Part shown: in pieces, positions 32,573 through 41,068 of the stretch
Layout of the letters: each line of letters opens with the position of its first letter
Position numbering within the stretch: the stretch's first letter is position 1
Source of the DNA: Candidatus Pacearchaeota archaeon
GTDB taxonomy: Archaea > Nanobdellota > Nanobdellia > Pacearchaeales > GW2011-AR1
DNA length: 59,403 bases
Reading direction: 5' to 3'
Assembly (NCBI GenBank): GCA_018221305.1
Contig: JAAOYK010000062.1
Coordinates: 1-59,403, forward strand
Made by a program: the position numbers and the translations under genes
The notes under the pieces: model-generated
What the model was told of the DNA's origin: nothing
Database searches by the model: none
Seen by the model: only the letters and a program-made list of their open reading frames with translations

Positions 32573-34565
32573 TGCAAAAACAGCAGGCAAAACAGAATTA
32601 GGACTTGTACAAATAAATAATAGTTTTGGGAATCAAACATATTTTCCACTGTCTATAGGATTTTTACAAGCTTATGCTCAGGAACACCTTGCAAACATTA
32701 ATGATTTTAGTTTTAAAACACCAATATATAAACGTGGTCCAATAAAACAAAGTCTTGAACATTTAACAGGGTCGCGTGCAGTATTTTTTAGTACGTATAA
32801 CTGGAACATGAACGCAGCTTCACAAATCGCAAGCGAGCTAAAAAAGGTAGATCAAGAAATATTAACCGTTTTTGGCGGATGCGAAATTCCAAAAGATAAT
32901 GCTGAACAATTTTTACGGGATAGACCTTTCATTGACCTGGCAGTTCATGGGGAAGGTGAAAAAGTTTTTACATCAATTTTAGAGAATTATAATGACAGAA
33001 ATTGGGAACAAGTTCCTTCTTTAAGTTATATTGATGGAAATGGAAAGTATAGAGAAACTGAAAAAGCTAAAAGAATTGATGACTTGACAACAATACCCTC
33101 TCCATACCTTGCAGGTGTTTTTGATCAAATGATGAAAGATAACCCTCAAGATATATGGCTTGGATTATGGGAAACAAACAGAGGATGCCCTTTTCAGTGT
33201 AGTTTTTGCGAATGGGGCTCAGACTATCAAAAAAGGTTACATCAGCATGAACTTGAGCGAGTCTTGAAAGAAGTTGACTGGTTTAGTAAAAATAAGGTAG
33301 AATTTGTGTTTTGTGCAGACTCTAACTTTGGAATGCTGGAGAGAGATTTAGACATAGCTAAACAGTTTGTGACAAATAAAGAAAAGTTTGGATACCCAAA
33401 AGCATTTTCAGTACAAAACACAAAAAATTCTACTGAAAAATCTTACCAAGTTCAAAAGACATTATCTGACGGAGGACTTAGTAAAGGAGTAAACCTAGCA
33501 TTTCAGTCAATGAATCCAGATACATTGAACGCTATTGGGCGTAAAAATATTCCAAATGATACATTTCATGAACTGCAAAGAAGGTTTAATATTGACGGGA
33601 TTGAAACATTTTCTGACATTATTTTAGGACTTCCAGAAGAAAGTTATCAAACATTTACTAAAGGTATTTCTGAACTAATCAGCGGAGGTCAACAAAACAG
33701 GATCCAGTTCATTAATTTATCAATACTTGCAAACTCTCAGATGGGTGACCCTGAATATCAAAAAAAGTATGGTTTCCATACTGTTGAAGGAGATATGATA
33801 AACATTCATGGAAGTTTGGATGCTGGAACAGACATCATGGAAAAACAAACATTAGTTGTTGGAACTAAAGACATGCCAAAAGAAGACTGGATTAAAGCAC
33901 GAACTTTCGGATGGATGACATCAGCGTTATATTTTAACAAATTATTACAAATCCCATTTAATGTAATTAATTCGTGTTATGATGTAGATTATGATAAAAT
34001 TGTTGAAGAATTTATGAAAGTTGACAAAAAAGACAGCCCGATAATTCATGGCATGAACCAATTTTTCCAAGAACGTGCACACGGAGCTCAAAAAGGTGAA
34101 CCAGAATTTTGTAGGTCAGAGAAATATTTAAACATCTGGTGGCCTGCTGATGAACTTTCAATGATTAAAATATGTGCTGAAGGAAATCTTGAAGGATTTT
34201 ATCAGGAGTCGCAAAAGGTTATTGAAAAAATATTAGACTCAAGAAGTATTGATTACAATCCTGGTCTAATCTCAAACGCAATTGACCTAAATAATCAATT
34301 GATCAAAAGACCGTTTACTAATACTGATGTTCAAGTTGACCTTGAACATAATGTGTGGGAAATATATAAAGATTCAAAAGCTGGAAACCCAATTGATGTA
34401 CAAGAAGGCAAATTTTCATATTTAATAGACAGAAGTACAGAGACATGGGATTCCTGGAATGAGTGGGCACAAAAAGTTGTATGGTATGGAAACAAGCGAG
34501 GAGCTTACGTATATAAATGTAAACCAGTAGAAAACGCAAGCGAAACATTGGAGGAAAAATTATGA
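32562..34565 (+). CDS. B12-binding-type radical SAM enzyme (large, 667 residues)
   Basis: The cluster motif is GCPFQCSFCEWGSD with Cys209, Cys213 and Cys216 (CxxxCxxC). Residues 1-190 look like a cobalamin-binding Rossmann region (ELGLVQINNSFGNQTYFPLSIGFLQAY, VFFSTYNWNMNAASQIASEL, LTVFGGCEIP, DLAVHGEGE), without the DxHxxG loop, as is usual in class B enzymes. SDIILGLPEESYQTFTKGI is a typical late-barrel motif. The last 230 residues (from about 440) are an extra domain with many Trp. Class B radical SAM enzymes often methylate unactivated carbons, but the substrate here is unknown. The context suggests a sugar nucleotide or glycan. Confidence 0.87.
   Translation: MANNAKTAGKTELGLVQINNSFGNQTYFPLSIGFLQAYAQEHLANINDFSFKTPIYKRGPIKQSLEHLTGSRAVFFSTYNWNMNAASQIASELKKVDQEILTVFGGCEIPKDNAEQFLRDRPFIDLAVHGEGEKVFTSILENYNDRNWEQVPSLSYIDGNGKYRETEKAKRIDDLTTIPSPYLAGVFDQMMKDNPQDIWLGLWETNRGCPFQCSFCEWGSDYQKRLHQHELERVLKEVDWFSKNKVEFVFCADSNFGMLERDLDIAKQFVTNKEKFGYPKAFSVQNTKNSTEKSYQVQKTLSDGGLSKGVNLAFQSMNPDTLNAIGRKNIPNDTFHELQRRFNIDGIETFSDIILGLPEESYQTFTKGISELISGGQQNRIQFINLSILANSQMGDPEYQKKYGFHTVEGDMINIHGSLDAGTDIMEKQTLVVGTKDMPKEDWIKARTFGWMTSALYFNKLLQIPFNVINSCYDVDYDKIVEEFMKVDKKDSPIIHGMNQFFQERAHGAQKGEPEFCRSEKYLNIWWPADELSMIKICAEGNLEGFYQESQKVIEKILDSRSIDYNPGLISNAIDLNNQLIKRPFTNTDVQVDLEHNVWEIYKDSKAGNPIDVQEGKFSYLIDRSTETWDSWNEWAQKVVWYGNKRGAYVYKCKPVENASETLEEKL
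34550..34554 (+). promoter_or_regulatory. Shine-Dalgarno of the classical SDR gene
   Basis: GGAGG within the end of the radical SAM gene, seven bases before ATG 34562, fixing that start inside the operon. Confidence 0.6.
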
Positions 34566-35293
34566 CAAAAGAGACAGCATTGATTACAGGCGCAAGTAAC
34601 GGGCTTGGAGAACACTTGGCATATGTTTTTGCAGATAATGGTTATGATCTAATTTTAAACGGAAGAAACCTTGGAGACTTAGCCAGAATTTCAAGACGTT
34701 TTGAAAAAAATGCAGATACTAATGTTGAAATTATTCAAGGAGACTTAAGAGAAAACGAGACAATAGATAAATTATATGAAGCAGCACAAAAACAGGATAT
34801 CACTGTTTTAATTAATAATGCGGCACTTCCTTGCCCAGACGTGCCTTTTGAAAACATAACAGAACAACATATTTATGATATGGTATCAACCAACTTAATG
34901 GTTCCAATAAGATTAACGCAAAGAATTTATCCAATATTCCAAGAAAAAAATAAAGGACGCATAGTAAATATTAATTCTATAATAAGCCTAGAAACAAAAA
35001 ATAAAAGAACACTCTCTACGGCTTGTAAAAGCGGATTGGCAGGATTTTCAAAAGGATTAAGAACTGAAGCTGCAAAACATAACATTTCAATCCTAGACGT
35101 TTACATGAGCAGGGCACGAACCAAACCGCATTATGAATGGGGGATGGATACAGATTATGTCGTAAACAAGATTTTTGAATATCAGGCGCAGCCAGAAGTT
35201 GATGAACTAGTAATTGACGGACGACCATTAAAGGTAAGAGAAAAAACAAAACCGTTAAGAATTTATATAGATGCTAGGCATAAGAGTATATAA
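34562..35293 (+). CDS. Classical SDR oxidoreductase lacking the catalytic Tyr
   Basis: 243-residue short-chain dehydrogenase. The cofactor-binding TGASNGLGE (residues 10-17) and the LINNAA motif are present, as is Ser139 in VNINSIIS, but the YxxxK site reads LSTACKSGLAGFSKGLRTEA: Ser152 is in the Tyr position and Lys156 is kept. The reading frame is intact, so this is not a broken gene. The enzyme may bind NAD(P) without normal hydride transfer or may use another acid. It is coupled to both neighbours: a four-base overlap with the radical SAM gene and GGAGG for its own start. Confidence 0.84.
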   Translation: MTKETALITGASNGLGEHLAYVFADNGYDLILNGRNLGDLARISRRFEKNADTNVEIIQGDLRENETIDKLYEAAQKQDITVLINNAALPCPDVPFENITEQHIYDMVSTNLMVPIRLTQRIYPIFQEKNKGRIVNINSIISLETKNKRTLSTACKSGLAGFSKGLRTEAAKHNISILDVYMSRARTKPHYEWGMDTDYVVNKIFEYQAQPEVDELVIDGRPLKVREKTKPLRIYIDARHKSI

Positions 35294-35309
35294 AAAGAAC
35301 AAAGAAAAA

Positions 35310-36260
35310 ATGGATACAAAAAAAGTTTTAGTATGTGGAGCAACAGGGTTTATTGGGAGAAACACAACAGAAAAGTTAGCACAACGCCCAGACTTGGAAG
35401 TCTATGGTACTTACAATAATCGGCCAAGATATGATAATGACAACGTAAACTGGGTTAAAGCAGACCTTACAAACAAAGAAGATGTAAACAATGTATGCAA
35501 AGGTATGGATGTTGTTATCCAGATGGCAGCATCCACTACAGGTGTAAAAGATTCTATAAACGCCCCACATATACATCTAGCTGACAACGCAATAATGAAC
35601 ACGCTACTTTTGCGTTCTGCTTATGATAATAATGTAGGGCAATTTATCTTCCCGAGTTGCACAGTTGTATACCCATCAAGTGATCAGTTAATCAAAGAAA
35701 CAGACTTTACAGGAGAAATTCATCCAAAATATTTTGGTGGTGCATGGATGAAGATTTATGCTGAAAAAACTGCAGAGTTTTATGCTGGACTTGGAAAAAC
35801 AAAACATACAGTTTTCCGTCATTCAAACGTTTATGGACCATATGACAAATATGATCTGGAAAAGTCACATGTTTTTGGTGCAACAATTGCAAAAATAATG
35901 ACTGCAAAAGATAATGATAAAATTGTTGTCTGGGGAAAAGGATTAGAAGAGCGAGACTTGCTTCATGTTGATGATTTAGTCTCGTTCATGCAAACAGCAA
36001 TAGATACGCAAAGTACACCTTATGAGCTTGTCAATGTTGGATTAGGTGAATCTATTTCTGTAGACGGACTAGTTAAAAAAGTTATTAAACATTCAAACAA
36101 AAGTTTGGATATTGAGTATGACGAAACAAAACCAAACGTTATGACTAAAGTTGCACTCGACTGCAGCAAAGCTAAACAGGTTTTTGGATGGACCCCAAAA
36201 ATAACTTTAGACGAAGGTATTAAGAAAACAATTAAATGGTATGAAGAAAATTTACTATAG
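35310..36260 (+). CDS. GDP-fucose synthase-like SDR lacking YxxxK
   Basis: 316-residue extended SDR. VLVCGATGFIGRNTTEKL binds the cofactor; MAASTTGVKDSINAPHIHLADN, FPSCTVVYPSSDQ, SNVYGPYDKYDLEKSHVFGA and VWGKGLEERDLLHVDDLVSF follow the GDP-fucose synthase pattern. The active-site segment is PKYFGGAWMKIYAEKTAEFY; lining up the following helix places Lys148 at the catalytic Lys and Gly144 where Tyr should be (the nearest Tyr is 141). ATG 35310 is preferred: the frame is open to 35271, but that would overlap the SDR gene. It is one of four SDR-superfamily proteins here with a changed catalytic Tyr. Confidence 0.82.
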   Translation: MDTKKVLVCGATGFIGRNTTEKLAQRPDLEVYGTYNNRPRYDNDNVNWVKADLTNKEDVNNVCKGMDVVIQMAASTTGVKDSINAPHIHLADNAIMNTLLLRSAYDNNVGQFIFPSCTVVYPSSDQLIKETDFTGEIHPKYFGGAWMKIYAEKTAEFYAGLGKTKHTVFRHSNVYGPYDKYDLEKSHVFGATIAKIMTAKDNDKIVVWGKGLEERDLLHVDDLVSFMQTAIDTQSTPYELVNVGLGESISVDGLVKKVIKHSNKSLDIEYDETKPNVMTKVALDCSKAKQVFGWTPKITLDEGIKKTIKWYEENLL

Positions 36261-36280
36261 TTTAAAATTTGTTTAGAAAA

Positions 36281-37606
36281 ATGCAAAAGATAGGTTTTAT
36301 ATTTCCAAGTAGTGATTATTTACATGATCCGTTTAGAGGGGACCCTCATACACATTTTCAAATACTAACAGTATTAGATGATCGGCTCGGAAATAAAGTA
36401 GATACAAGCCTTATTGATCTTCGTGGAATTAAAAGAAAATTTGCTCATTACGTAATTCCAGAACAAGACGTTTTCCTACATTCCACATATACACTAGATT
36501 GGGAAGAACAAAAAGAAATTGTTGAAGGAATAAGAGACAGATATCCAAATGCTAAGCATATAGCAGGGGGGCCGCATACCAGCTGTTTTCAAAAAGAAAG
36601 CAAGCAAGTCTTTGATTCTATAATTTTGGGCGATGGAGAAGAATCTATTGTACAAGCAATCAATGATAACGAAAAAAATGAATTACAGCAAATTTATGAA
36701 CAACAGGGCAAAATTGATGTAAAAGAGTATCCATTTCCAAGACGACACTATCTCCCACATGCAACTATTGCGCGAAAGGGGTTAGTGAGTAGAAGGGATA
36801 ACAAAGAACTCGAGAATTTATTGAGCACAACAGTCATTTTTAGTAGAGGATGTACAGACAAGTGTGCTTTTTGTGCAATGCCAGGCATAAAAAAATATAA
36901 TCCAGGAATTCGGTTCCGTGATCCTGAATCTATTGAAGCAGAGCTTGAATATTTAAAATCAGATTTTGGGATTCAAGCAGTTAGTCTTTTAGATGAAATA
37001 GGATTTCCACCCCGCTTCGATAAAGCGCAACCATATATTGAAGCAATTGGTAGAACACAAATTCCTTGGAAAGGTCAGTGTAGGGTAGACAATGTTACAA
37101 AAGACGTTGCCGCACTTTTAGCAGACTCTGGGTGTGAAGTCATGTGTCTTGGAGTAGAAAGTGTGTATCAAAATTCCCTTGACCTAATAAAAAAAAGGAT
37201 ACAAGTTGAACAATCAAAACAAGCAATTAAACTATTAAACAAACAAGGTATTGAGACACGAGTTTATATGATAATTGGTCTTCCAGGAGAAGATAACAAG
37301 GTTGTTGAAAAAACATGGGATTTTATCAAAGAAACAAATCCTGCATCTGTTTATCTTTCATTATTTACTGCACGCCCGGGAACAGATGTTTTTAACAATC
37401 CACAAAATTACGGTATAAAAAACATCGATTCTGACTGGAGTAAAACAATGCATATTTATGGCAGATATGAGCATGAACGGCCACGATTAACTTTTGAATA
37501 TGAAGATAATCCTTTCTGGGGAAAAGCAATGAAAAGTGAAGAAATTGTTGACAAATATTTAGAATTACAACAAAAAGTAATAGATAATGGATATGGGCCA
37601 GTATAA
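36281..37606 (+). CDS. B12-binding-type radical SAM enzyme (441 residues)
   Basis: Second class B-like radical SAM enzyme of the array. Cys191, Cys195 and Cys198 in SRGCTDKCAFCAMPG form the iron-sulfur site. The N-terminal region IGFIFPSSDYLHDPFRGDPHTHFQIL, FLHSTYTLDWEEQKEIVEGIRDRYPNAKHIAGGPHTS and IILGDGEESIVQAI matches the cobalamin-binding pattern. The barrel has SLLDEIGFPPRFD, GQCRVDNVTKDVAALLADSGCEVMCLGVES and TRVYMIIGLPGEDN. ATG 36281 is chosen over TTG 36269. It is unlike the 667-residue enzyme in detail and lacks its large C-terminal domain, so two different reactions are likely. It is the last gene of the array, convergent with the carbamoyltransferase operon. Confidence 0.88.
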   Translation: MQKIGFIFPSSDYLHDPFRGDPHTHFQILTVLDDRLGNKVDTSLIDLRGIKRKFAHYVIPEQDVFLHSTYTLDWEEQKEIVEGIRDRYPNAKHIAGGPHTSCFQKESKQVFDSIILGDGEESIVQAINDNEKNELQQIYEQQGKIDVKEYPFPRRHYLPHATIARKGLVSRRDNKELENLLSTTVIFSRGCTDKCAFCAMPGIKKYNPGIRFRDPESIEAELEYLKSDFGIQAVSLLDEIGFPPRFDKAQPYIEAIGRTQIPWKGQCRVDNVTKDVAALLADSGCEVMCLGVESVYQNSLDLIKKRIQVEQSKQAIKLLNKQGIETRVYMIIGLPGEDNKVVEKTWDFIKETNPASVYLSLFTARPGTDVFNNPQNYGIKNIDSDWSKTMHIYGRYEHERPRLTFEYEDNPFWGKAMKSEEIVDKYLELQQKVIDNGYGPV

Positions 37607-37620
37607 AAAATTATTAACTT

Positions 37621-37779
37621 CTACCACAACGCGTAAATAAAAGGAGATATACTACTTGCCTGGCCAAAGATTATAAGCCCAGATACAAGTATCAGCATAA
37701 GGATAGTAGGTAATAACCACCATTTTTTTCGAACTTTTAAATAGTTCCATACTTCCCCTAAAAATGACTTATTTTTCAT
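37621..37779 (-). CDS. DUF5989-family small membrane protein
   Basis: 52-residue protein with one membrane span. The sequence MKNKSFLGEVWNYLKVRKK is followed by a hydrophobic span and the ending SSISPFIYALW, matching the DUF5989 pattern (E-x-W-x-F/Y-L-x-x-R-K-K-W-W and A/S-P-F-I-Y). These proteins are known as small partners of carbamoyltransferase and SGNH genes in glycan clusters; their role is unknown. ATG 37779 overlaps the stop of the SGNH gene (ATGA), so they are co-translated. Upstream in-frame residues lie inside the SGNH gene and were discarded. Confidence 0.8.
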   Translation of the reverse strand: MKNKSFLGEVWNYLKVRKKWWLLPTILMLILVSGLIIFGQASSISPFIYALW

Positions 37780-38777
37780 GTGAGTGTAAGATTCTGGTCT
37801 TTTATAAATTTTGCGATGGTTTTTCCTACTTCTTCGTTTGCAAGACAAGAAGGATGCCCGCCATCTATCCCAACTTGCTGATCATGGGTCAAGTAACTAG
37901 TCGCATTATGGATATTTGTTACACAATAAATATCATATTTGTTACAGAATTGTCTTGCATCATCAATATATCCGGGAGTAAAAGTATCTCCAGTAAAATC
38001 GTAAAAAACAATAACTAATATTTGCTTTCTTTCATCTAATGTATTCTTTAATCTAAGTATTTGTTTTTTAGACTCTTCAATAAAAAAGGGTCCATATAAG
38101 TCGACTGGAGGAAGCATGTTAGCACTTCTTTTAAATGCCATAATCAGCGGGCTTGATTTTTGGTACATATAACTTAAAAAAGATGATTTTCGCTTTACAT
38201 CAAACATAAAATCATAAATCGGTCTTTTTTTAGGAGGATCCATTGGTCTTACAAAATCGTGTTCTATCGGAACCATGATAATAAGGTCTCCTTCAATAAA
38301 GTATTCCTCATTAAAGTAATAACTTGCGACCATATGTTTAAACCCGTAAGCCCCTTGACCATAGTTTAAAACTTGATTATCAGAAAGATTAAAAATTTGC
38401 TGAAAATGATGAGACACGGTTTCATCATCTTTTAAGAACCATCCAAACATGAACGAGTCACCAAAAAAGGCATACTTATTATCAGCCTTAAGAACATCAA
38501 TATCTACATCGTTTCCTCTGGCCCCAACATTATTTATGCGTGCCTCCATTTTGTTTTTAAGACCTTTTTGGACATTATACCAACCATCCTGATTCGGACG
38601 ATTATAAAGAAATCCATTAGGTTCATAATTTTTTATTAAAACTTTTCCAACAGTCATCCTGACAAAAATTTCTCCAAAAAGAAAAAGAACAAATAAGACT
38701 ATTAAAAGCAAAATGAAATTTGCAATTAATTCTTTCTTTTTTTTCTGTTTTGATTTAGGTGTCTTTTTAGTTTTCAT
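37776..38777 (-). CDS. Membrane-anchored SGNH-type protein
   Basis: 333-residue protein with a basic N-terminus (KKTPKSKQKKKKE), one membrane span (residues about 18-40) and an outward-facing SGNH/GDSL-like domain. FFGDSFMFGW carries the nucleophile Ser, NYGQGAYG the oxyanion Gly, MVPIEHDF block III, and IDGGHPSC the Asp-x-x-His dyad. It may be a glycan O-acyl esterase or transferase. Its place in a carbamoyltransferase operon suggests it acts on carbamoylated or acylated surface glycan. It overlaps the carbamoyltransferase by 11 bases and DUF5989 by four. Confidence 0.8.
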   Translation of the reverse strand: MKTKKTPKSKQKKKKELIANFILLLIVLFVLFLFGEIFVRMTVGKVLIKNYEPNGFLYNRPNQDGWYNVQKGLKNKMEARINNVGARGNDVDIDVLKADNKYAFFGDSFMFGWFLKDDETVSHHFQQIFNLSDNQVLNYGQGAYGFKHMVASYYFNEEYFIEGDLIIMVPIEHDFVRPMDPPKKRPIYDFMFDVKRKSSFLSYMYQKSSPLIMAFKRSANMLPPVDLYGPFFIEESKKQILRLKNTLDERKQILVIVFYDFTGDTFTPGYIDDARQFCNKYDIYCVTNIHNATSYLTHDQQVGIDGGHPSCLANEEVGKTIAKFIKDQNLTLT

Positions 38778-40527
38778 TTATGGTTTTAGTGCTATCCCAT
38801 ATGTGTCTGGGATTATCACTTCTTTTTATTAAGAATTTATCAATTACAAGGTAGTCAATCTCAGTGCCCATCATACATTTATAAGCATCATACATTGAGC
38901 ATACAATTGGTTCACCACGAATATTGAATGATGTATTAATTAATATTGGAATTTTTGATAGTTTTCCAAATTCTTTTATTAAATCATAATACAACTCATT
39001 TTGTTTTCTTGTAACTGTCTGTAATCTTCCAGTACCATCTACGTGAGTTACTGCAGGAATTTTTTTGTGCCACTGTTTTAATATTGGGTAGACCATTAGC
39101 ATAAAATCAGTAGATTCGGGTATTGGCTGATCACAATCAAAATATTTTAGTGCATCATCTTTACAAATCACTGGAGCAAAAGGTCTAAATTTTTCACGAT
39201 GTTTTACTTTAAGATTTAAAAGATCTTGTGCCTTTAGATTGCACGGGTTTGAAAGTATACTTCGAGCACCTAGCGCGCGCGGGCCCCATTCCATACGTCC
39301 CTGAAACCATCCCACAACACTATTTTCGTAAATTAATTTTGCAACACTGGTTATTAACTTTTTGTTATCTTTAAACGTAGAGTATTTAATTTTATTTTTG
39401 TCTAAAAAACGCTTTATTTGATCAGCAGTAAACGAAGGGCCAAGATATGCTGAATTTAAACCATGGGTCCTTTTATTTTTTAAAAGCTGATTATAGATAT
39501 AAAATGCTACCCCTAAACTTGTACCCCCATCTCCAGGATCTGGCTGCGACCAAAAGTGCTTAAAAGGAGTATTTTTTAAAATTTTGCCATTAGCTACACT
39601 ATTTAATCCACAACCTCCTGCAAGAACAAGATTTTCAGATTTTGTTTCGTTATATATATGGTTTAACATTTTGATTAGAATATCCTCATAAACAAACTGC
39701 AAGGCTGCAGCAATATCTTTATGCCTTTGAGTAACTTCAGACCCTGGCTTTCTTACAGAACCTCCAAGAAGCCGACATAATTTTCTTGATGGCATCCTTT
39801 CTGAAAAATGGTATACAAAATTGCTCATATCAAAACGAAAACTTCCATCATTTTTTAAGTCTATTAAGCTCATTAATTTCTCATAATAAGGATTCTTTTC
39901 CCGATCAGATTCTCCATATGCTGCTAATCCCATTACCTTATATTCTGAATTATTTGCCCTAAAACCAAGATATGTAGTAATAGTAGAGTACAAAAGTCCT
40001 AAAGAGCTTGGAAAATCTATTTCTTTTAATAATTTAACGTTATTTTTATCCCCAACCCCATACGAACTAGTAGTCCATTCCCCTACACCATCTAAATTAA
40101 GAATTGCTGCTTTTTCAAACGGACTTGGAAAAAAAGATCCTGCAGAGTGTGCTAAATGATGGTCCACAAATAAAAGTTCATTTTTAAAACCAAGTTTTTT
40201 GATCTTTTTTACTATTTTTAACTTTTCTGTAAACCACGGACTAATTGAGGATAAAAAAACCTTATAACTTCTTGGAAACATCTGAAGATGTTGATATATA
40301 ATTCTCTCAAACTTTAAAAAAGGTTTCTCATAAAATCCAATATACTCTACTTCGTTTAAAGTTATATTCGCTATTTCTAAACATTTTTCAATAGCTTTTT
40401 TTGGAAACGAAACATCATGCTTCTTTCTTGTAAGCCTTTCCTCTTGTATAGCTGCTACTACTTTTCCGTCTTTTAAAAGAGTTGCTGAGGAGTCATGATA
40501 ATAACAGCTAATTCCTAAAATGTACAT
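38767..40527 (-). CDS. Carbamoyltransferase (NodU/CmcH/TobZ family)
   Basis: 586-residue enzyme that makes carbamoyl-adenylate from carbamoyl phosphate and ATP and transfers the carbamoyl group to a hydroxyl. The N-terminal Kae1-like domain has LGISCYYHDSSATLLKDGKVVAAIQEERLTRKKHD, VDHHLAHSAGSFFPSPFEKAAILNLDGVGEW (His ligands) and LAGGCGLN; the C-terminal YrdC-like part has RMEWGPRALGARSILSNP, FRPFAPVI and INTSFNIRGEPIVCS, all diagnostic. Length is normal. In this cluster it most likely carbamoylates a sugar. It is in a tight operon with two small membrane proteins upstream and SGNH plus DUF5989 downstream. Confidence 0.93.
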   Translation of the reverse strand: MYILGISCYYHDSSATLLKDGKVVAAIQEERLTRKKHDVSFPKKAIEKCLEIANITLNEVEYIGFYEKPFLKFERIIYQHLQMFPRSYKVFLSSISPWFTEKLKIVKKIKKLGFKNELLFVDHHLAHSAGSFFPSPFEKAAILNLDGVGEWTTSSYGVGDKNNVKLLKEIDFPSSLGLLYSTITTYLGFRANNSEYKVMGLAAYGESDREKNPYYEKLMSLIDLKNDGSFRFDMSNFVYHFSERMPSRKLCRLLGGSVRKPGSEVTQRHKDIAAALQFVYEDILIKMLNHIYNETKSENLVLAGGCGLNSVANGKILKNTPFKHFWSQPDPGDGGTSLGVAFYIYNQLLKNKRTHGLNSAYLGPSFTADQIKRFLDKNKIKYSTFKDNKKLITSVAKLIYENSVVGWFQGRMEWGPRALGARSILSNPCNLKAQDLLNLKVKHREKFRPFAPVICKDDALKYFDCDQPIPESTDFMLMVYPILKQWHKKIPAVTHVDGTGRLQTVTRKQNELYYDLIKEFGKLSKIPILINTSFNIRGEPIVCSMYDAYKCMMGTEIDYLVIDKFLIKRSDNPRHIWDSTKTINEN

Positions 40528-40529
40528 TT

Positions 40530-40781
40530 TTAAAATTGATTACAACAATCCTCCATTTTGTTTGAATTTTGATGATAATCCTTCCAATAACTTTTCTTAT
40601 CCTTTTCAAGACGTAATTCCAAAAGTTGTTTTCTAAAAAGTTTCGCGAACACGCAAGTAATACCAATACCAAAAATGTATACAGCAGTTAAAATTATGGA
40701 ATTAACCAACACTGTGATACTTTTTCCAAATTCCTTTTGACCTTGGATAAACCCTTTAAAAAATAATTTTATTTTTCCCAT
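40530..40781 (-). CDS. Small membrane protein of the carbamoyltransferase operon
   Basis: 83-residue protein with an amphipathic N-terminus (MGKIKLFFKGFIQGQKEFGKS), one or one long membrane span (ITVLVNSIILTAVYIFGIGITCVFA) and a charged cytosolic tail with KSYWKD. Small proteins of this build, often annotated next to SxtJ, accompany carbamoyltransferases in many glycan clusters. It has no enzyme motif. It starts one base after the stop of the 61-residue gene and ends two bases before the carbamoyltransferase start, so all are surely one operon. Confidence 0.65.
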   Translation of the reverse strand: MGKIKLFFKGFIQGQKEFGKSITVLVNSIILTAVYIFGIGITCVFAKLFRKQLLELRLEKDKKSYWKDYHQNSNKMEDCCNQF

Positions 40782-40782
40782 A

Positions 40783-40968
40783 TTATTTAAGCCAATATTT
40801 TAATAAAGTTCCAAAAATTAAGATAGATAATGCTATTGAAAAAGTATGAAAAAAGGTCCAAGATTTTGGGAGTTTACCAAAAAAATTTAAGGCAAAATAC
40901 ATAATAAAACTAAACAATAACAATGAAAATATATAACCACTGAGATTTCCCACTTTTTTTGAGTCCAT
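40783..40968 (-). CDS. SxtJ-like small membrane protein
   Basis: 61-residue protein almost entirely made of two membrane spans (GYIFSLLLFSFIMYFALNFFG and FFHTFSIALSILIFGTLLKYWL). Size, hydrophobic pattern and position upstream of a carbamoyltransferase recall SxtJ of the saxitoxin cluster and its relatives, although SxtJ itself is longer; I treat the name as tentative. It is the first gene of the minus-strand carbamoyl operon, with a TATA box 26 bases upstream. Confidence 0.6.
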   Translation of the reverse strand: MDSKKVGNLSGYIFSLLLFSFIMYFALNFFGKLPKSWTFFHTFSIALSILIFGTLLKYWLK

Positions 40969-40989
40969 AAGAAATTATGTAAGCGACCA

Positions 40990-40998
40990 TTTAAAAAG
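40990..40998 (-). promoter_or_regulatory. TATA box of the carbamoyltransferase operon
   Basis: CTTTTTAAA on the minus strand, centred 26 bases before ATG 40968. It predicts a leaderless five-gene transcript ending at 37621. Confidence 0.6.
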
Positions 40999-41068
40999 TT
41001 TACTATACTCTCAATACTTATGTCGTAGAATAGCATATATCCTCGGTTACACTTATAAAAATTAATAT

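Noticed and set aside
37764-38018. Short open frame on the plus strand inside the SGNH gene, and similar antisense frames at 20335-20577, 26791-27000 and 58664-58939
   Set aside because: They lie opposite well-conserved coding genes and have no promoter, ribosome-binding site or family resemblance.
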